A stretch of DNA of 64,000 nt. Origin: Polaromonas sp. (GTDB taxonomy: Bacteria > Pseudomonadota > Gammaproteobacteria > Burkholderiales > Burkholderiaceae_C). Position 1 is the stretch's first letter. Every line of letters starts with the position of its first letter. A program made the position numbers and the translations under genes. Where the stretch lies: contig JAURWY010000013.1 of NCBI GenBank assembly GCA_030654695.1, forward strand, positions 1 through 64,000, written 5' to 3'. The notes beneath the pieces are model-generated. The model made no database searches. It was not told where the DNA came from and saw nothing but the letters and a program-made list of their open reading frames with translations. Shown in pieces: positions 55,554-63,977 of this stretch.

Positions 55554-56885
55554 ATGAGTATTGAAAAAACCACTCCTCTGGACATCAATCGTCGTCAATG
55601 GCTACTGGGTTCGGCGGGCACGGGTGCCGCCTTGTGGATGGCTCAGCCGCAGCAGGCTCAAGCCACCCGACTTCAAACCAAGGCGCACATCGTCATCGCA
55701 GGCAGTGGCTTGGGTGGTATTGCTGTGGCGAATCGTCTGACGCAGCTGCTCGACGGTGCCCGCATCACCATCATTGACCGCAAGGAAGAACACAACTACC
55801 AGCCGGGCTACACCTTGGTGGCGACGGGTGTCTGGCCGGTCAGCAAGGTGCGCGACCGCAACGCTGACTTTCAGCCCGTGGGGGCTGCATGGATCAAGGA
55901 CATGGTGGCCGAATTTGACCCTGCCGGCAATGCCGTGGTGACCGCTTCAGGCCAACGCGTGAGCTACGATTTTTTGGTGGTCGCGACCGGAACGCATCAA
56001 GATTGGGCGCAGATCGAGGGCATGGACACCAGCGCCATTGGCAAAGAGGGGTTGACCAGCGTTTACCCGAGTCCTGAGGCGGCCGTGGCCACTTGGGCCA
56101 CCATGGACGCCTTCCGAAAAAAAGGCGGCGATGCCGTTTTGACTTTGCCGGCGACGCCTCTCAAGTGCGCAGGTGCGCCGCTCAAAATGACCTTCATGCT
56201 GCGTGACCGACTGGCTCAGGCCGGCACGCTGGCGCAGTCAAAGGTGACTTTTTATTCTGCCTTGGGCAATGTTTTTGGCGTCAAAGTGGTCAACGACAAC
56301 GTGCTCTCGCGCTGGCAAGATTTGGGCATTGGCGTGGAGTACACGCAGCGGCTCCAAGCGATTGACATTGGGGGTCGGCGCGCAACCTTTGCATCGCCCG
56401 AAGGCAGCACCACTGAAGTGCCGTATGACTTCATTCACGTGGTGCCGCCGATGCGCGCGCCCGACGCCATCAAGAATTCAGATTTGGCTTGGAAGAGCGG
56501 CCCGTTTGCGGCCGGTGGTTGGCTTGAAGTCGACAAAGAAACCTTGCAGCATCGGCGTTATCCGAATGTCTTTGGTATTGGCGACATCAATGGCACACCG
56601 CGCGGCAAGACCGCCGCGACCGTGAAGAAGAGTGCGCCCATCGTCGCGCAGCATTTGGTGGACGTGATGGCGGGTCGGCAGCCAGGTCAAAAATTCGATG
56701 GCTACACCTCGTGCCCCTTGATCGTCAAAGAAGGGTCGGCCATGCTGATCGAGTTTGACTACGAAGGCCGTCTCACGCCGACCTTGCCGATGATTGAGCC
56801 GCTGCAAGCGGGCTATTTTGGATGGTTCATGAAATACCGTTTGCTCAAGCCTGCCTACATGGCGGTGCTCAAGGGTCGGGTTTAA
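55554..56885 (+). CDS. Sulfide:quinone oxidoreductase-like FAD protein
   Basis: A 443-residue flavoprotein. NRRQWLLG opens a Tat-like signal (to about residue 38), followed by the FAD motif VIAGSGLGGIAVANRL (47-62) and QPGYTLVATG. Two redox Cys expected in sulfide:quinone reductases are present: TPLKCAGAP (about Cys205) and YTSCPLIV (about Cys387). A C-terminal amphipathic stretch (GYFGWFMKYRLLKPAYM) could bind the membrane. It probably oxidises sulfide to polysulfide with quinone; flavocytochrome c-like subunits are the alternative. AAGGAG precedes ATG, and a perfect FNR box lies upstream. Confidence 0.88.
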   Translation: MSIEKTTPLDINRRQWLLGSAGTGAALWMAQPQQAQATRLQTKAHIVIAGSGLGGIAVANRLTQLLDGARITIIDRKEEHNYQPGYTLVATGVWPVSKVRDRNADFQPVGAAWIKDMVAEFDPAGNAVVTASGQRVSYDFLVVATGTHQDWAQIEGMDTSAIGKEGLTSVYPSPEAAVATWATMDAFRKKGGDAVLTLPATPLKCAGAPLKMTFMLRDRLAQAGTLAQSKVTFYSALGNVFGVKVVNDNVLSRWQDLGIGVEYTQRLQAIDIGGRRATFASPEGSTTEVPYDFIHVVPPMRAPDAIKNSDLAWKSGPFAAGGWLEVDKETLQHRRYPNVFGIGDINGTPRGKTAATVKKSAPIVAQHLVDVMAGRQPGQKFDGYTSCPLIVKEGSAMLIEFDYEGRLTPTLPMIEPLQAGYFGWFMKYRLLKPAYMAVLKGRV

Positions 56886-56903
56886 AACAACAAGGAGACC
56901 GTC

Positions 56904-57233
56904 ATGTATGAAGTTTGGCTCGGACTGAATATTTTGTATGAAATTGCACTCACCGTCTTACCCGTGCTGGCTGTTCTAGCGTTTGCATGGCTGGTCATTT
57001 TGGTGATTCGCAGGGAAAATTTGCGGCAAGCCCAAATCGGTCTGCTGTTGAGTGTGGCGGCGCTGGTCACCGTCGTAGCCGCGATCGCTTTGCCGTCTTT
57101 GTCCAAGTCGTCGTTGGCTGACATGGGTTACTGGGTGGACTGGGCCACCTTGCTGGGGGTTGCAGCCGGTTTTGGGTTTGCGGCCGCAGTGTTTCTTTGG
57201 CCTTTGTTGACGAGGGCGTCTCACCGGGTTTAA
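56904..57233 (+). CDS. Small three-span membrane protein next to the SQR-like gene
   Basis: A 109-residue, very hydrophobic protein with spans at about residues 8-35, 44-65 and 80-103 and a short basic loop (RRENLRQAQ) between the first two. No conserved polar residue suggests catalysis. AGGAG precedes ATG and it starts 18 bases after the SQR-like stop, so the two share a transcript. It may anchor the flavoprotein or aid quinone access (inference). I do not recognise a named family with certainty. Confidence 0.75.
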   Translation: MYEVWLGLNILYEIALTVLPVLAVLAFAWLVILVIRRENLRQAQIGLLLSVAALVTVVAAIALPSLSKSSLADMGYWVDWATLLGVAAGFGFAAAVFLWPLLTRASHRV

Positions 57234-57430
57234 GCGATCGACTCGGCGGCGCTAGAAACGGCCCGCATCTTGCTGCGCGGTAACGGTCCTTCCATGTGTC
57301 GTTCGGGGCTGTCACCACACGGCCTCAGGTCGAATTCAGTGTGATTCTTGTGGGTGTCTTTTTTGCAATTCGGTAGAAGCGCAAAAAGGCCTGTAACCTT
57401 GACAGGCTAACAGCCCTATTTTCACAAGGC

Positions 57431-58279
57431 ATGAACTCAACCCAACACAATCCGGCCAACAACTGCGGGGCCATTACTGGCTCCCGTGCAGGCTCAAAGT
57501 TGGCGATGCTTTTGTGTGGTCTTCTTGCGTTCCAAGGTCACGCCAGCGCGGTCAGCGCCCCGATCGCTGAGCCAACGCAACCGCAACCGCAACCGCAACC
57601 GCAACCGCAATCTCTAGCGCTGTGGGTTGGGAGGTTTGACGCGGGCTTAGCGCCTTGGCAGGAAGTTTTATTCAAGTCCGTGCCGCGTCCAAACATCTTT
57701 CGACCCCGAGAGTGGGATGGGGCGGCGGCGGTTGAGGTCAGCTCAAATGCCAGCATGTCCCTGCTGGCGCGTCCTCTCGCGATTGACTTGAACGCCACCC
57801 CGGTGCTGTGCTGGCGCTGGCGTATCAACGCGACCATCGCCGAGGCTGACATGCGCTTGCGAGAAGGGGACGACTACGCCGCCCGCGTCTATGTCAGCTT
57901 TGAGCTGCCCAAGTCCTCCATGAGCTTTGGCGTGCGCACAAAGCTGGGTTTGGCCCGCGCGATATGGGGCAAGGACTTGCCCGACGCGGCTCTCAATTAC
58001 GTCTGGGACAACCGGCAACCCAAAGGCACAGAGCAGCCCAACGCCTACACCGACAGGGCCATGATGGTGGTGCTGCGCAGCGGCGACGCAGATGCGCGAA
58101 GATGGGTCTGGGAGCGCCGCAACGTGCAGAGCGACGTGAACCGTTTGTTTGGCCAAGGCGCACGTCCCGTGCAGCTCGCCTTGACGGCAGACACCGACAA
58201 CACCCTGCAAAAGACCCAGTCGGGTTTTGCTGATTTTCACTTTGTCCCGGCCAATAGCCCCTGCGAGCCGCCCCGTTAG
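57431..58279 (+). CDS. DUF3047 domain-containing exported protein
   Basis: A 282-residue protein with a late signal sequence (LAMLLCGLLAFQGHASA, about residues 24-40), a Pro-Gln repeat linker and a DUF3047 domain (LCWRWRINATIAEADMRLRE, GDDYAARVYVSFELP, LNYVWDNRQPKGTEQPNAYT). The domain resembles a beta-sandwich carbohydrate-binding fold; function is unknown. The linker is coded by a hexanucleotide repeat. It is 80 bases before arsS on the same strand, with a longer upstream gap, and could head that operon. Confidence 0.82.
   Translation: MNSTQHNPANNCGAITGSRAGSKLAMLLCGLLAFQGHASAVSAPIAEPTQPQPQPQPQPQSLALWVGRFDAGLAPWQEVLFKSVPRPNIFRPREWDGAAAVEVSSNASMSLLARPLAIDLNATPVLCWRWRINATIAEADMRLREGDDYAARVYVSFELPKSSMSFGVRTKLGLARAIWGKDLPDAALNYVWDNRQPKGTEQPNAYTDRAMMVVLRSGDADARRWVWERRNVQSDVNRLFGQGARPVQLALTADTDNTLQKTQSGFADFHFVPANSPCEPPR
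57576..57610 (+). repeat. CGCAAC hexanucleotide tandem repeat inside the DUF3047 gene
   Basis: Five full copies plus five bases of CGCAAC, encoding the Pro-Gln run after the signal peptide. Copy-number change would lengthen or shorten the linker two residues at a time without a frameshift. Confidence 0.85.
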
Positions 58280-58359
58280 CCCATCCTCACGCTTGTCTGT
58301 CACCTTTTTGCACCAGCAGACGAATCATTCAAACACCACACCATCAAACCATTGCCGCC

Positions 58360-59334
58360 ATGAGACCCACACTGCCTTTGCTACTTCAGACAGATTTCCC
58401 CGCCATCCGCCGTCAAACGCTGGACACCTTGCAGGTGAACTTGGGCTACAAGTGCAACCAGTCTTGCGTTCACTGCCACGTCAACGCCGGCCCAAACCGA
58501 ACCGAGATGATGGACGAGGCCACCACGCATCTGGTGCTGGCGTTGTTGGAGGCGCGTCAGTTGAAGACGCTGGACCTGACCGGCGGCGCACCGGAGCTCA
58601 ATGTCCATTTCAAAGCCTTGGTCAGGGCTGCCCGTCGCTTGGGGGTGCGCGTCATTGACCGCTGCAATCTGACCATTTTGTCGGAGCCCGGACAAGAAGA
58701 CTTGGCCGCCTTTTTGGCTGAAGAGGGGGTCGAGGTCATGGCTTCTATGCCGTGTTATTCACCGGCCAATGTGGACCGCCAGCGCGGTGAGGGCGTCTTC
58801 GACCTCAGCATTGCCGGTCTGCGTGCTTTGAATGCACTGGGTTACGCGCAGGACGGTTCGGGCTTGGTGCTCAACCTCGCCTACAACCCTCAAGGCCCGG
58901 TGCTGCCGCCGGCGCAGGGGCCGTTGGAGACGGATTACAAGCGAGAGTTGCTGCAGCACTTTGGCATTCGCTTCAACCAATTGTTTGCCTTGACCAACAT
59001 GCCCGTGCAGCGCTTTGGCAGCACCTTGGTGAGCAAGGGCACTTTCAACGATTACATGAAGTTGCTCAAGTCGTCTTACCGCGCCGAAAACCTGGACCAC
59101 GTGATGTGCCGCACGCTGATCAGCGTCGACTGGCAGGGCTATTTGTACGACTGTGACTTCAATCAAATGCTCGGACTGCCGGCCCAAGTCGCCGATGGCA
59201 AAGTACGCTCGCACCTGCGTGACCTGTTAGACCACGACAACACGGGCCAACCGATCCGAGTGGCTGACCATTGCTATGGCTGCACGGCAGGGCAGGGCAG
59301 CAGTTGCGGTGGCGCCTTGGAGGCAGCCGCTTGA
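58360..59334 (+). CDS. arsS: Arsenosugar biosynthesis radical SAM protein ArsS
   Basis: A 324-residue radical SAM enzyme with a C-terminal DUF3641-type domain (formerly TIGR04167, the radical SAM/Cys-rich or selenodomain family). The 4Fe-4S ligands are CNQSCVHC (Cys32, 36 and 39), and LTGGAPELN is the SAM-binding GGE-like motif. The end CYGCTAGQGSSCGG has Cys305, 308 and 316; many orthologues have selenocysteine at the last position, here plain Cys. ArsS joins dimethylarsenite to a 5'-deoxyadenosyl group. Its TGA overlaps the next ATG as TGATG. Confidence 0.9.
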   Translation: MRPTLPLLLQTDFPAIRRQTLDTLQVNLGYKCNQSCVHCHVNAGPNRTEMMDEATTHLVLALLEARQLKTLDLTGGAPELNVHFKALVRAARRLGVRVIDRCNLTILSEPGQEDLAAFLAEEGVEVMASMPCYSPANVDRQRGEGVFDLSIAGLRALNALGYAQDGSGLVLNLAYNPQGPVLPPAQGPLETDYKRELLQHFGIRFNQLFALTNMPVQRFGSTLVSKGTFNDYMKLLKSSYRAENLDHVMCRTLISVDWQGYLYDCDFNQMLGLPAQVADGKVRSHLRDLLDHDNTGQPIRVADHCYGCTAGQGSSCGGALEAAA

Positions 59335-61499
59335 TGGCGATCAGCCGCTCATGGGTCCGCTGGGGTCTGGTGGCCTTGGCGGGTGTGGGCGTGGTTTTGG
59401 CCTACCAGCAATTGGGCTTGGGGCAATGGCTCACACTGGAGCAGCTCAAGGCCAGCCGGGACACGCTCACAGGCATTTACAACACCCACCCAGCCCAGAC
59501 CGTGCTGGGTTTCTTTGGTCTGTATGTGCTGGCGACGGCTCTGTCGTTTCCTGGGGCTTCGATCCTCACCCTAGCGGCTGGTGCCATGTTCGGCTTGGGG
59601 CTGGGGCTGGTGGTCGTCTCATTCGCCTCTAGCATCGGAGCCTTGTTGGCTTTTTGGGTCTCGCGCTACCTGCTGCGCGACACGATCCAGCTGCGTTTCG
59701 GGAAATTTTTGGCACCCATCAATGCGGGCCTGGCCAAGGACGGCACCCTCTATTTACTGACCCTGCGCTTGGTGCCGGTTTTTCCGTTCTGGCTCATCAA
59801 TTTGCTGATGGGCTTAACGACCATTGGCGCGCGCCAGTTTTACATCGTCAGCCAGATCGGCATGTTGGTGGGCACGGTGGTGTACGTCAATGCGGGCACA
59901 CAGCTGGCTGGCATCGAATCGGCGGCAGATATTTTGTCGCCCGGCCTGTTGGCCAGTTTTGCGCTGCTCGGGCTGCTGCCCCTGATGGCCAAGTTCATCG
60001 TCAATGCTTTGCAACGCCGAAAAGTCTATGCGGGCTGGTCCAAGCCAAAGCATTTCGACCGTAACTTGGTGGTGATTGGCGCGGGTGCTGGCGGCTTGGT
60101 TTCGGCCTACATCGGGGCTGTCGTCAAGGCCAAAGTCACAATGGTCGAAGGCCACAAGTTGGGCGGGGACTGCCTGAACTTCGGCTGCGTGCCGAGTAAA
60201 GCGCTGATTCGTTCGGCCAAGGCTGCCAAGCAGCTCAAGCAAGCTCAAACGATGGGTCTTCGGGGCGTTCAGGGCGAGGTTGACTTTGCGGCGGTGATGC
60301 AGCGGGTGCATGCTGTGATCCGCGACATTGAACCTCACGATTCGGTTGAGCGTTACACCGGTTTGGGCGTGGAGGTGTTGCAGGGGCATGCACTGATCAC
60401 CTCACCTTGGACCGTGGAAGTGTCCCTGCCCGATGGTACCCAACAGACGCTGACGGCTCGCAACATCGTGATAGCCGCCGGTGCCAGCCCCTTCGTACCG
60501 CCCATTCCTGGCTTGAAGGCGGCGGGCTACCTGACCAGCGACACGGTCTGGAACCTCACGGCATTGCCCCAGCGTTTGGTGGTGCTGGGCGGTGGCCCCG
60601 TTGGTTGCGAGTTGTCGCAGAGCTTTGCCCGTTTGGGTAGCCAAGTGACGCAGGTCGAAATGGCGCCTCGCATCATGGTGCGTGAAGATCCTGAGGTCAG
60701 CGCGCTGGTGGCGGCCTCGCTACGCGCTGATGAGGTGCGCTTGCTGACCGGCCATGAGGCGGTGCGTGTGGAGGTGGTCGAGGGCGAAAAGCGCCTGATC
60801 GTCAAACACGGTCATGAGGAGGTGTCGATCCCGTTTGACCAGCTGTTGTGCGCCGTCGGTCGCAGCCCCCGCGTGACGGGCTACGGGCTTGAAGCGCTGG
60901 GGATTGCGCTAACACCCCGCAAGACCATCGACACCAACGCCTACATGCAAACACGCTACCCCAACATCTATGCCGTGGGTGATGTTGCCGGTCCGTTCCA
61001 GTTCACCCACACGGCCGCGCACCAAGCTTGGTATGCCGCCGTCAATGCCTTGTTTGGCCGCTTCAAAAAGTTCGCGGTCGATTATTCGGTCATCCCTTGG
61101 GCCACCTTCACCGATCCAGAGGTGGCTCGGGTTGGCTTGTCCGAAACAGAGGCTGTGGAAAAAGGCATTGCTTTCGAAGTGACCCGCTACGGGATGGAGG
61201 ACTTAGACCGCGCGATTGCCGATGGCACGGCCTACGGCTTTGTGAAGGTCTTGACCGTACCCGGAAAAGACAAAATTTTAGGCGTCACCATCGTCGGCGA
61301 GCACGCCGCTGACCTGCTTGCAGAGTACGTACTCGCCATGAAGCACAAACTTGGACTGAACAAGATTTTGGGCACCATTCACACTTACCCGACGATGTCA
61401 GAGGCCAACAAGTATGCCGCCGGCGAGTGGAAACGAGCGCATGCACCCAAGCGTTTACTGGCGTGGCTAGAGCATTTTCATGCGTGGGAGCGTTCGTGA
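59334..61499 (+). CDS. Fusion of a TVP38/TMEM64 membrane domain and a mercuric-reductase-like disulfide oxidoreductase
   Basis: A 721-residue two-part protein. Residues 1-230 are a VTT/DedA-like TVP38 domain (FPGASILTLAAGAMFGLGLG, FPFWLINLLMG). From about 240 a pyridine nucleotide-disulfide oxidoreductase follows: VVIGAGAGGLVSAY (FAD), GGDCLNFGCVPSKALI (redox Cys near 279 and 284), VLGGGPVGCELSQS (NAD(P)H), and a dimerisation domain with THTAAHQAW and HTYPTMSEA. MerA's C-terminal Cys pair and HMA domain are absent, so mercury reduction is unlikely. Starts on the last base of arsS; stop overlaps the next start as GTGA. Confidence 0.9.
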   Translation: MAISRSWVRWGLVALAGVGVVLAYQQLGLGQWLTLEQLKASRDTLTGIYNTHPAQTVLGFFGLYVLATALSFPGASILTLAAGAMFGLGLGLVVVSFASSIGALLAFWVSRYLLRDTIQLRFGKFLAPINAGLAKDGTLYLLTLRLVPVFPFWLINLLMGLTTIGARQFYIVSQIGMLVGTVVYVNAGTQLAGIESAADILSPGLLASFALLGLLPLMAKFIVNALQRRKVYAGWSKPKHFDRNLVVIGAGAGGLVSAYIGAVVKAKVTMVEGHKLGGDCLNFGCVPSKALIRSAKAAKQLKQAQTMGLRGVQGEVDFAAVMQRVHAVIRDIEPHDSVERYTGLGVEVLQGHALITSPWTVEVSLPDGTQQTLTARNIVIAAGASPFVPPIPGLKAAGYLTSDTVWNLTALPQRLVVLGGGPVGCELSQSFARLGSQVTQVEMAPRIMVREDPEVSALVAASLRADEVRLLTGHEAVRVEVVEGEKRLIVKHGHEEVSIPFDQLLCAVGRSPRVTGYGLEALGIALTPRKTIDTNAYMQTRYPNIYAVGDVAGPFQFTHTAAHQAWYAAVNALFGRFKKFAVDYSVIPWATFTDPEVARVGLSETEAVEKGIAFEVTRYGMEDLDRAIADGTAYGFVKVLTVPGKDKILGVTIVGEHAADLLAEYVLAMKHKLGLNKILGTIHTYPTMSEANKYAAGEWKRAHAPKRLLAWLEHFHAWERS

Positions 61500-62203
61500 C
61501 GACCCTTGATAAGGACAACGCTGTGCAGCCTGTTGCCTTGTCTATCGTCATGCCCGCGCTCAATGAGGGCCAGACCATCGAGGTCAGTTTGGGCTGGCTG
61601 GCGCCGCTGCGGGAGAGGGGTGTTGAGGTGATTGTGGTGGACGGTGGCAGCCAAGACGACACCGCATGCCGTGCGCGGCCTCTTGCCGACGTCGTCATAG
61701 AGGCCGCACGCGGCCGTGCGCGGCAGATGAACGCTGGCGCCGCCGCGGCACAAGGCACCGTCTTGCTTTTTTTGCATGCCGACACGCAACTACCGCCCGA
61801 CGCCGACGATCTCGTTTTGAAAGCCATCCAAGCCGGTGGCGTGTGGGGCCGCTTCGACGTGCGCATCGAGGGGCGTCACCCCATGTTGCGGGTGGTGGCC
61901 GGCTTGATGAATTGGCGTTCTCGCCTGACGGGCTTGGCCACCGGTGACCAAGCGATGTTTGTTCGCCGCGATGTGTTCGGACGCGTCGGCGGCTTTGCAG
62001 ACCAGCCACTGATGGAGGACATCGAGTTGTGCCAACGGTTGCGCCGTCTGTCACGGCCTGTTTTGCTGCGCCAAAAAGTGCTGACCTCTGGCCGGCGGTG
62101 GGAGATCCGGGGCGTTTGGCGGACCATCTTTTTAATGTGGCACTTGCGCTGGCGTTACTGGCGTGGCGAGTCGGCAGACCGGCTGGCGGAGTCTTACCGA
62201 TGA
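61496..62203 (+). CDS. TIGR04283 family glycosyltransferase (rSAM/selenodomain-associated transferase 2)
   Basis: A 235-residue GT-A family 2 transferase. VALSIVMPALNEGQTIE, VIVVDGGSQDDT and LLFLHADTQLP are the nucleotide-sugar motifs (the last holds the metal-binding D-x-D-like pair), and GDQAMFVRRDVF with QPLMEDIEL match the ArsS-associated subfamily. It presumably transfers or uses a sugar on the arsenosugar route. GTG 61496 overlaps the previous stop and excludes most of the longer open frame. The next gene overlaps its stop as ATGA. Confidence 0.9.
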   Translation: MTTLDKDNAVQPVALSIVMPALNEGQTIEVSLGWLAPLRERGVEVIVVDGGSQDDTACRARPLADVVIEAARGRARQMNAGAAAAQGTVLLFLHADTQLPPDADDLVLKAIQAGGVWGRFDVRIEGRHPMLRVVAGLMNWRSRLTGLATGDQAMFVRRDVFGRVGGFADQPLMEDIELCQRLRRLSRPVLLRQKVLTSGRRWEIRGVWRTIFLMWHLRWRYWRGESADRLAESYR

Positions 62204-62844
62204 GCACTGCTTTGATCGTTTTTGCCAAAGCCCCCGTGGCAGGCCAAGCCAAGACGCGGCTGATCCCCGCCTTGGGTGCGCAGGGCGCGGCCAACTTGGC
62301 TGAACAGCTGCTGCTGCACACGCTCCAGCAGGCCTTTGAGTTGCCCGTCGAGCACCTTGAACTGTGTGTCTCGCCCGACGCCCAGCACCCGGCTTTTGAG
62401 CAGGCTCAGTCGGCAGCTCAGGGGCGGCTGCACCTGACCTTACAGGGAGTCGGGGACCTGGGTGAACGCATGCACCGGGCGCTGACGCGAGCGCTGACGA
62501 CGCACAGCAAAAGCCTGTTGATTGGCACTGATGCCCCGGCGCTGACGACCCCGATGTTGCAGCTGGCGCTGCAGGCTTTGGATCGTCACGACGCCGTTTT
62601 CGTCCCTGCGCTGGACGGCGGTTACGTCCTCGTGGGGCTGACGCGGCCGGCCGCGACCTTGTTTTTAGGTATGACCTGGAGCACGCCGCAGGTGATGGCG
62701 CAGACCCGCGAACGGGCTCGTCAGGCGGGGTTGCAATGGGCCGAGTTGGCGCCCGTGGCCGACATCGATGAGCCCAGCGACCTGACGCATTTGCCACCGG
62801 GTCTGATCACCTTCCCCCCACAAATTATTCGGCTAAAGGATTGA
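62200..62844 (+). CDS. TIGR04282 family transferase (rSAM/selenodomain-associated transferase 1)
   Basis: A 214-residue protein of the nucleotidyl/glycosyl transferase fold. LIVFAKAPVAGQAKTRLIPA is the nucleotide loop (residues 5-24), with GDLGERMHRALTRAL and LIGTDAPALT, and DAVFVPALDGGYVLVGLTRP completing the family signature. It nearly always pairs with the TIGR04283 gene beside arsS. Likely role is activating or transferring a polyol or sugar in arsenosugar assembly (inference). ATG 62200 overlaps the preceding stop; the phosphorylase starts two bases after its own. Confidence 0.9.
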   Translation: MSTALIVFAKAPVAGQAKTRLIPALGAQGAANLAEQLLLHTLQQAFELPVEHLELCVSPDAQHPAFEQAQSAAQGRLHLTLQGVGDLGERMHRALTRALTTHSKSLLIGTDAPALTTPMLQLALQALDRHDAVFVPALDGGYVLVGLTRPAATLFLGMTWSTPQVMAQTRERARQAGLQWAELAPVADIDEPSDLTHLPPGLITFPPQIIRLKD

Positions 62845-62846
62845 AC

Positions 62847-63692
62847 ATGCTCGCTATCGTCGGAGGCACCGGTCTCTATGAACTTCCCAGACTGAACATC
62901 ACCGACCGCATTCAGGTCAGCACGCCTTTTGGCGACCCCTCGGGTGACATCCTGAGAGGTCGCGTCGGCCTCAACGAGGTTCTTTTTCTCGCCCGACACG
63001 GCGCTGGCCACCGCTTCTTGCCCCATGAGGTGAACTACCGCGCCAACGTGTTCGCCCTCAAGCAAGCCGGCGCCACGATGTTGTTGGGTTTTTCTGCCGT
63101 GGGGAGCTTGGCAGAGGAGGTTAAGCCGGGCGAGATGGCCATGCCCGAACAGTATTTCGATTGGACTCGCGGCCATCGGCAGCGCACTTTTTTTGGCGCG
63201 GGCGTTGCGGCGCACGTGTCCACTGCCAAGCCCGTGAGTTCGGCCTTGGTCGATGCCGTGATGGTGGCTGCGGTGCAGGCCGGCCATTCGATTCACCGAG
63301 ATTTGACTTACGCCTGTGTGGAGGGCCCCCGTTTGGGCACTCAGGCCGAGAGCCACTTCCTGCGTCTGGCCGGCTGCCATTTGGTCGGCATGACCAACGT
63401 GCCCGAAGTGTTCTTGGCGCGAGAAGCTCAGATGGCCTACGCCACAGTGGGTCTGGTGACTGATTACGATTGTTGGCTTGAGGATCCGGCGCAGCATGTC
63501 AGCGTGTCGGGCATTTTTGAACTCTACGGCAAGACCCTTGCGAAGGCGTCACAGGTTCTTGATGCCTTGCTGAGCCAAGCCCTGCCCACGCCTGAACCGA
63601 GCATACGCACGGCGCTGGCCAGCGCCATGCTGACCCCGGATGCCGCGTTCACGGCAGATCAAAAATTTTGGATTGATGTGCTACGACGTTGA
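62847..63692 (+). CDS. MTAP-family purine nucleoside phosphorylase
   Basis: A 281-residue member of the S-methyl-5'-thioadenosine / thioinosine phosphorylase family. AIVGGTGLYELP (residues 4-15) is the phosphate loop; FLARHGAGHRFLPHEVNYRAN and GMTNVPEVFLAREAQMAYAT are signatures, the latter holding the substrate Met and Asn-type contacts. The usual substrate is MTA. In this operon it could instead release adenine from the ArsS product, dimethylarsinoyl-5'-deoxyadenosine (inference). It is the last gene of the cluster and its 3' end overlaps the convergent small gene by 12 bases. Confidence 0.88.
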   Translation: MLAIVGGTGLYELPRLNITDRIQVSTPFGDPSGDILRGRVGLNEVLFLARHGAGHRFLPHEVNYRANVFALKQAGATMLLGFSAVGSLAEEVKPGEMAMPEQYFDWTRGHRQRTFFGAGVAAHVSTAKPVSSALVDAVMVAAVQAGHSIHRDLTYACVEGPRLGTQAESHFLRLAGCHLVGMTNVPEVFLAREAQMAYATVGLVTDYDCWLEDPAQHVSVSGIFELYGKTLAKASQVLDALLSQALPTPEPSIRTALASAMLTPDAAFTADQKFWIDVLRR

Positions 63693-63977
63693 TAGGGCTT
63701 GATCGCGCCAGACGGCGGCATACAGCAGCCAAGCGCCGCCAGCCGCGATGCCGAGGCCGATCAAACCCCAACCGGTCGAGACTTGGCTGGCCAGCGAATA
63801 GGCGTTGCAAAGTCGCAGTTCTGTGGTGATGAAATAGACACCCAGCCAGATCAGCATCGACACCGTCAAGGCTACAAAAAATAGCTGCAGCACGCTCGGC
63901 GAGCGATCAAACGCATGCTTTGACAAAGCACCTGCTACAAACAGCGTTAGCAGTTTGAGCCCGTCGGCTTCGGGCAT
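63681..63977 (-). CDS. Small membrane protein, function unknown
   Basis: A 98-residue protein with about three spans (LLTLFVAGALSKHAF, VLQLFFVALTVSMLIWLGVYF, GWGLIGLGIAAGGAWLLYAAV). ATG 63977 is the start used, but with only 23 bases left at the window edge a longer N-terminus cannot be excluded. I do not recognise the family. It converges on the phosphorylase gene. Confidence 0.6.
   Translation of the reverse strand: MPEADGLKLLTLFVAGALSKHAFDRSPSVLQLFFVALTVSMLIWLGVYFITTELRLCNAYSLASQVSTGWGLIGLGIAAGGAWLLYAAVWRDQALSTS

Noticed and set aside
59334..61499. Mercuric reductase (merA) call for the fusion gene
   Set aside because: No HMA domain and no C-terminal Cys pair, and no merR, merT or merP nearby; the similarity is to the general disulfide reductase fold.
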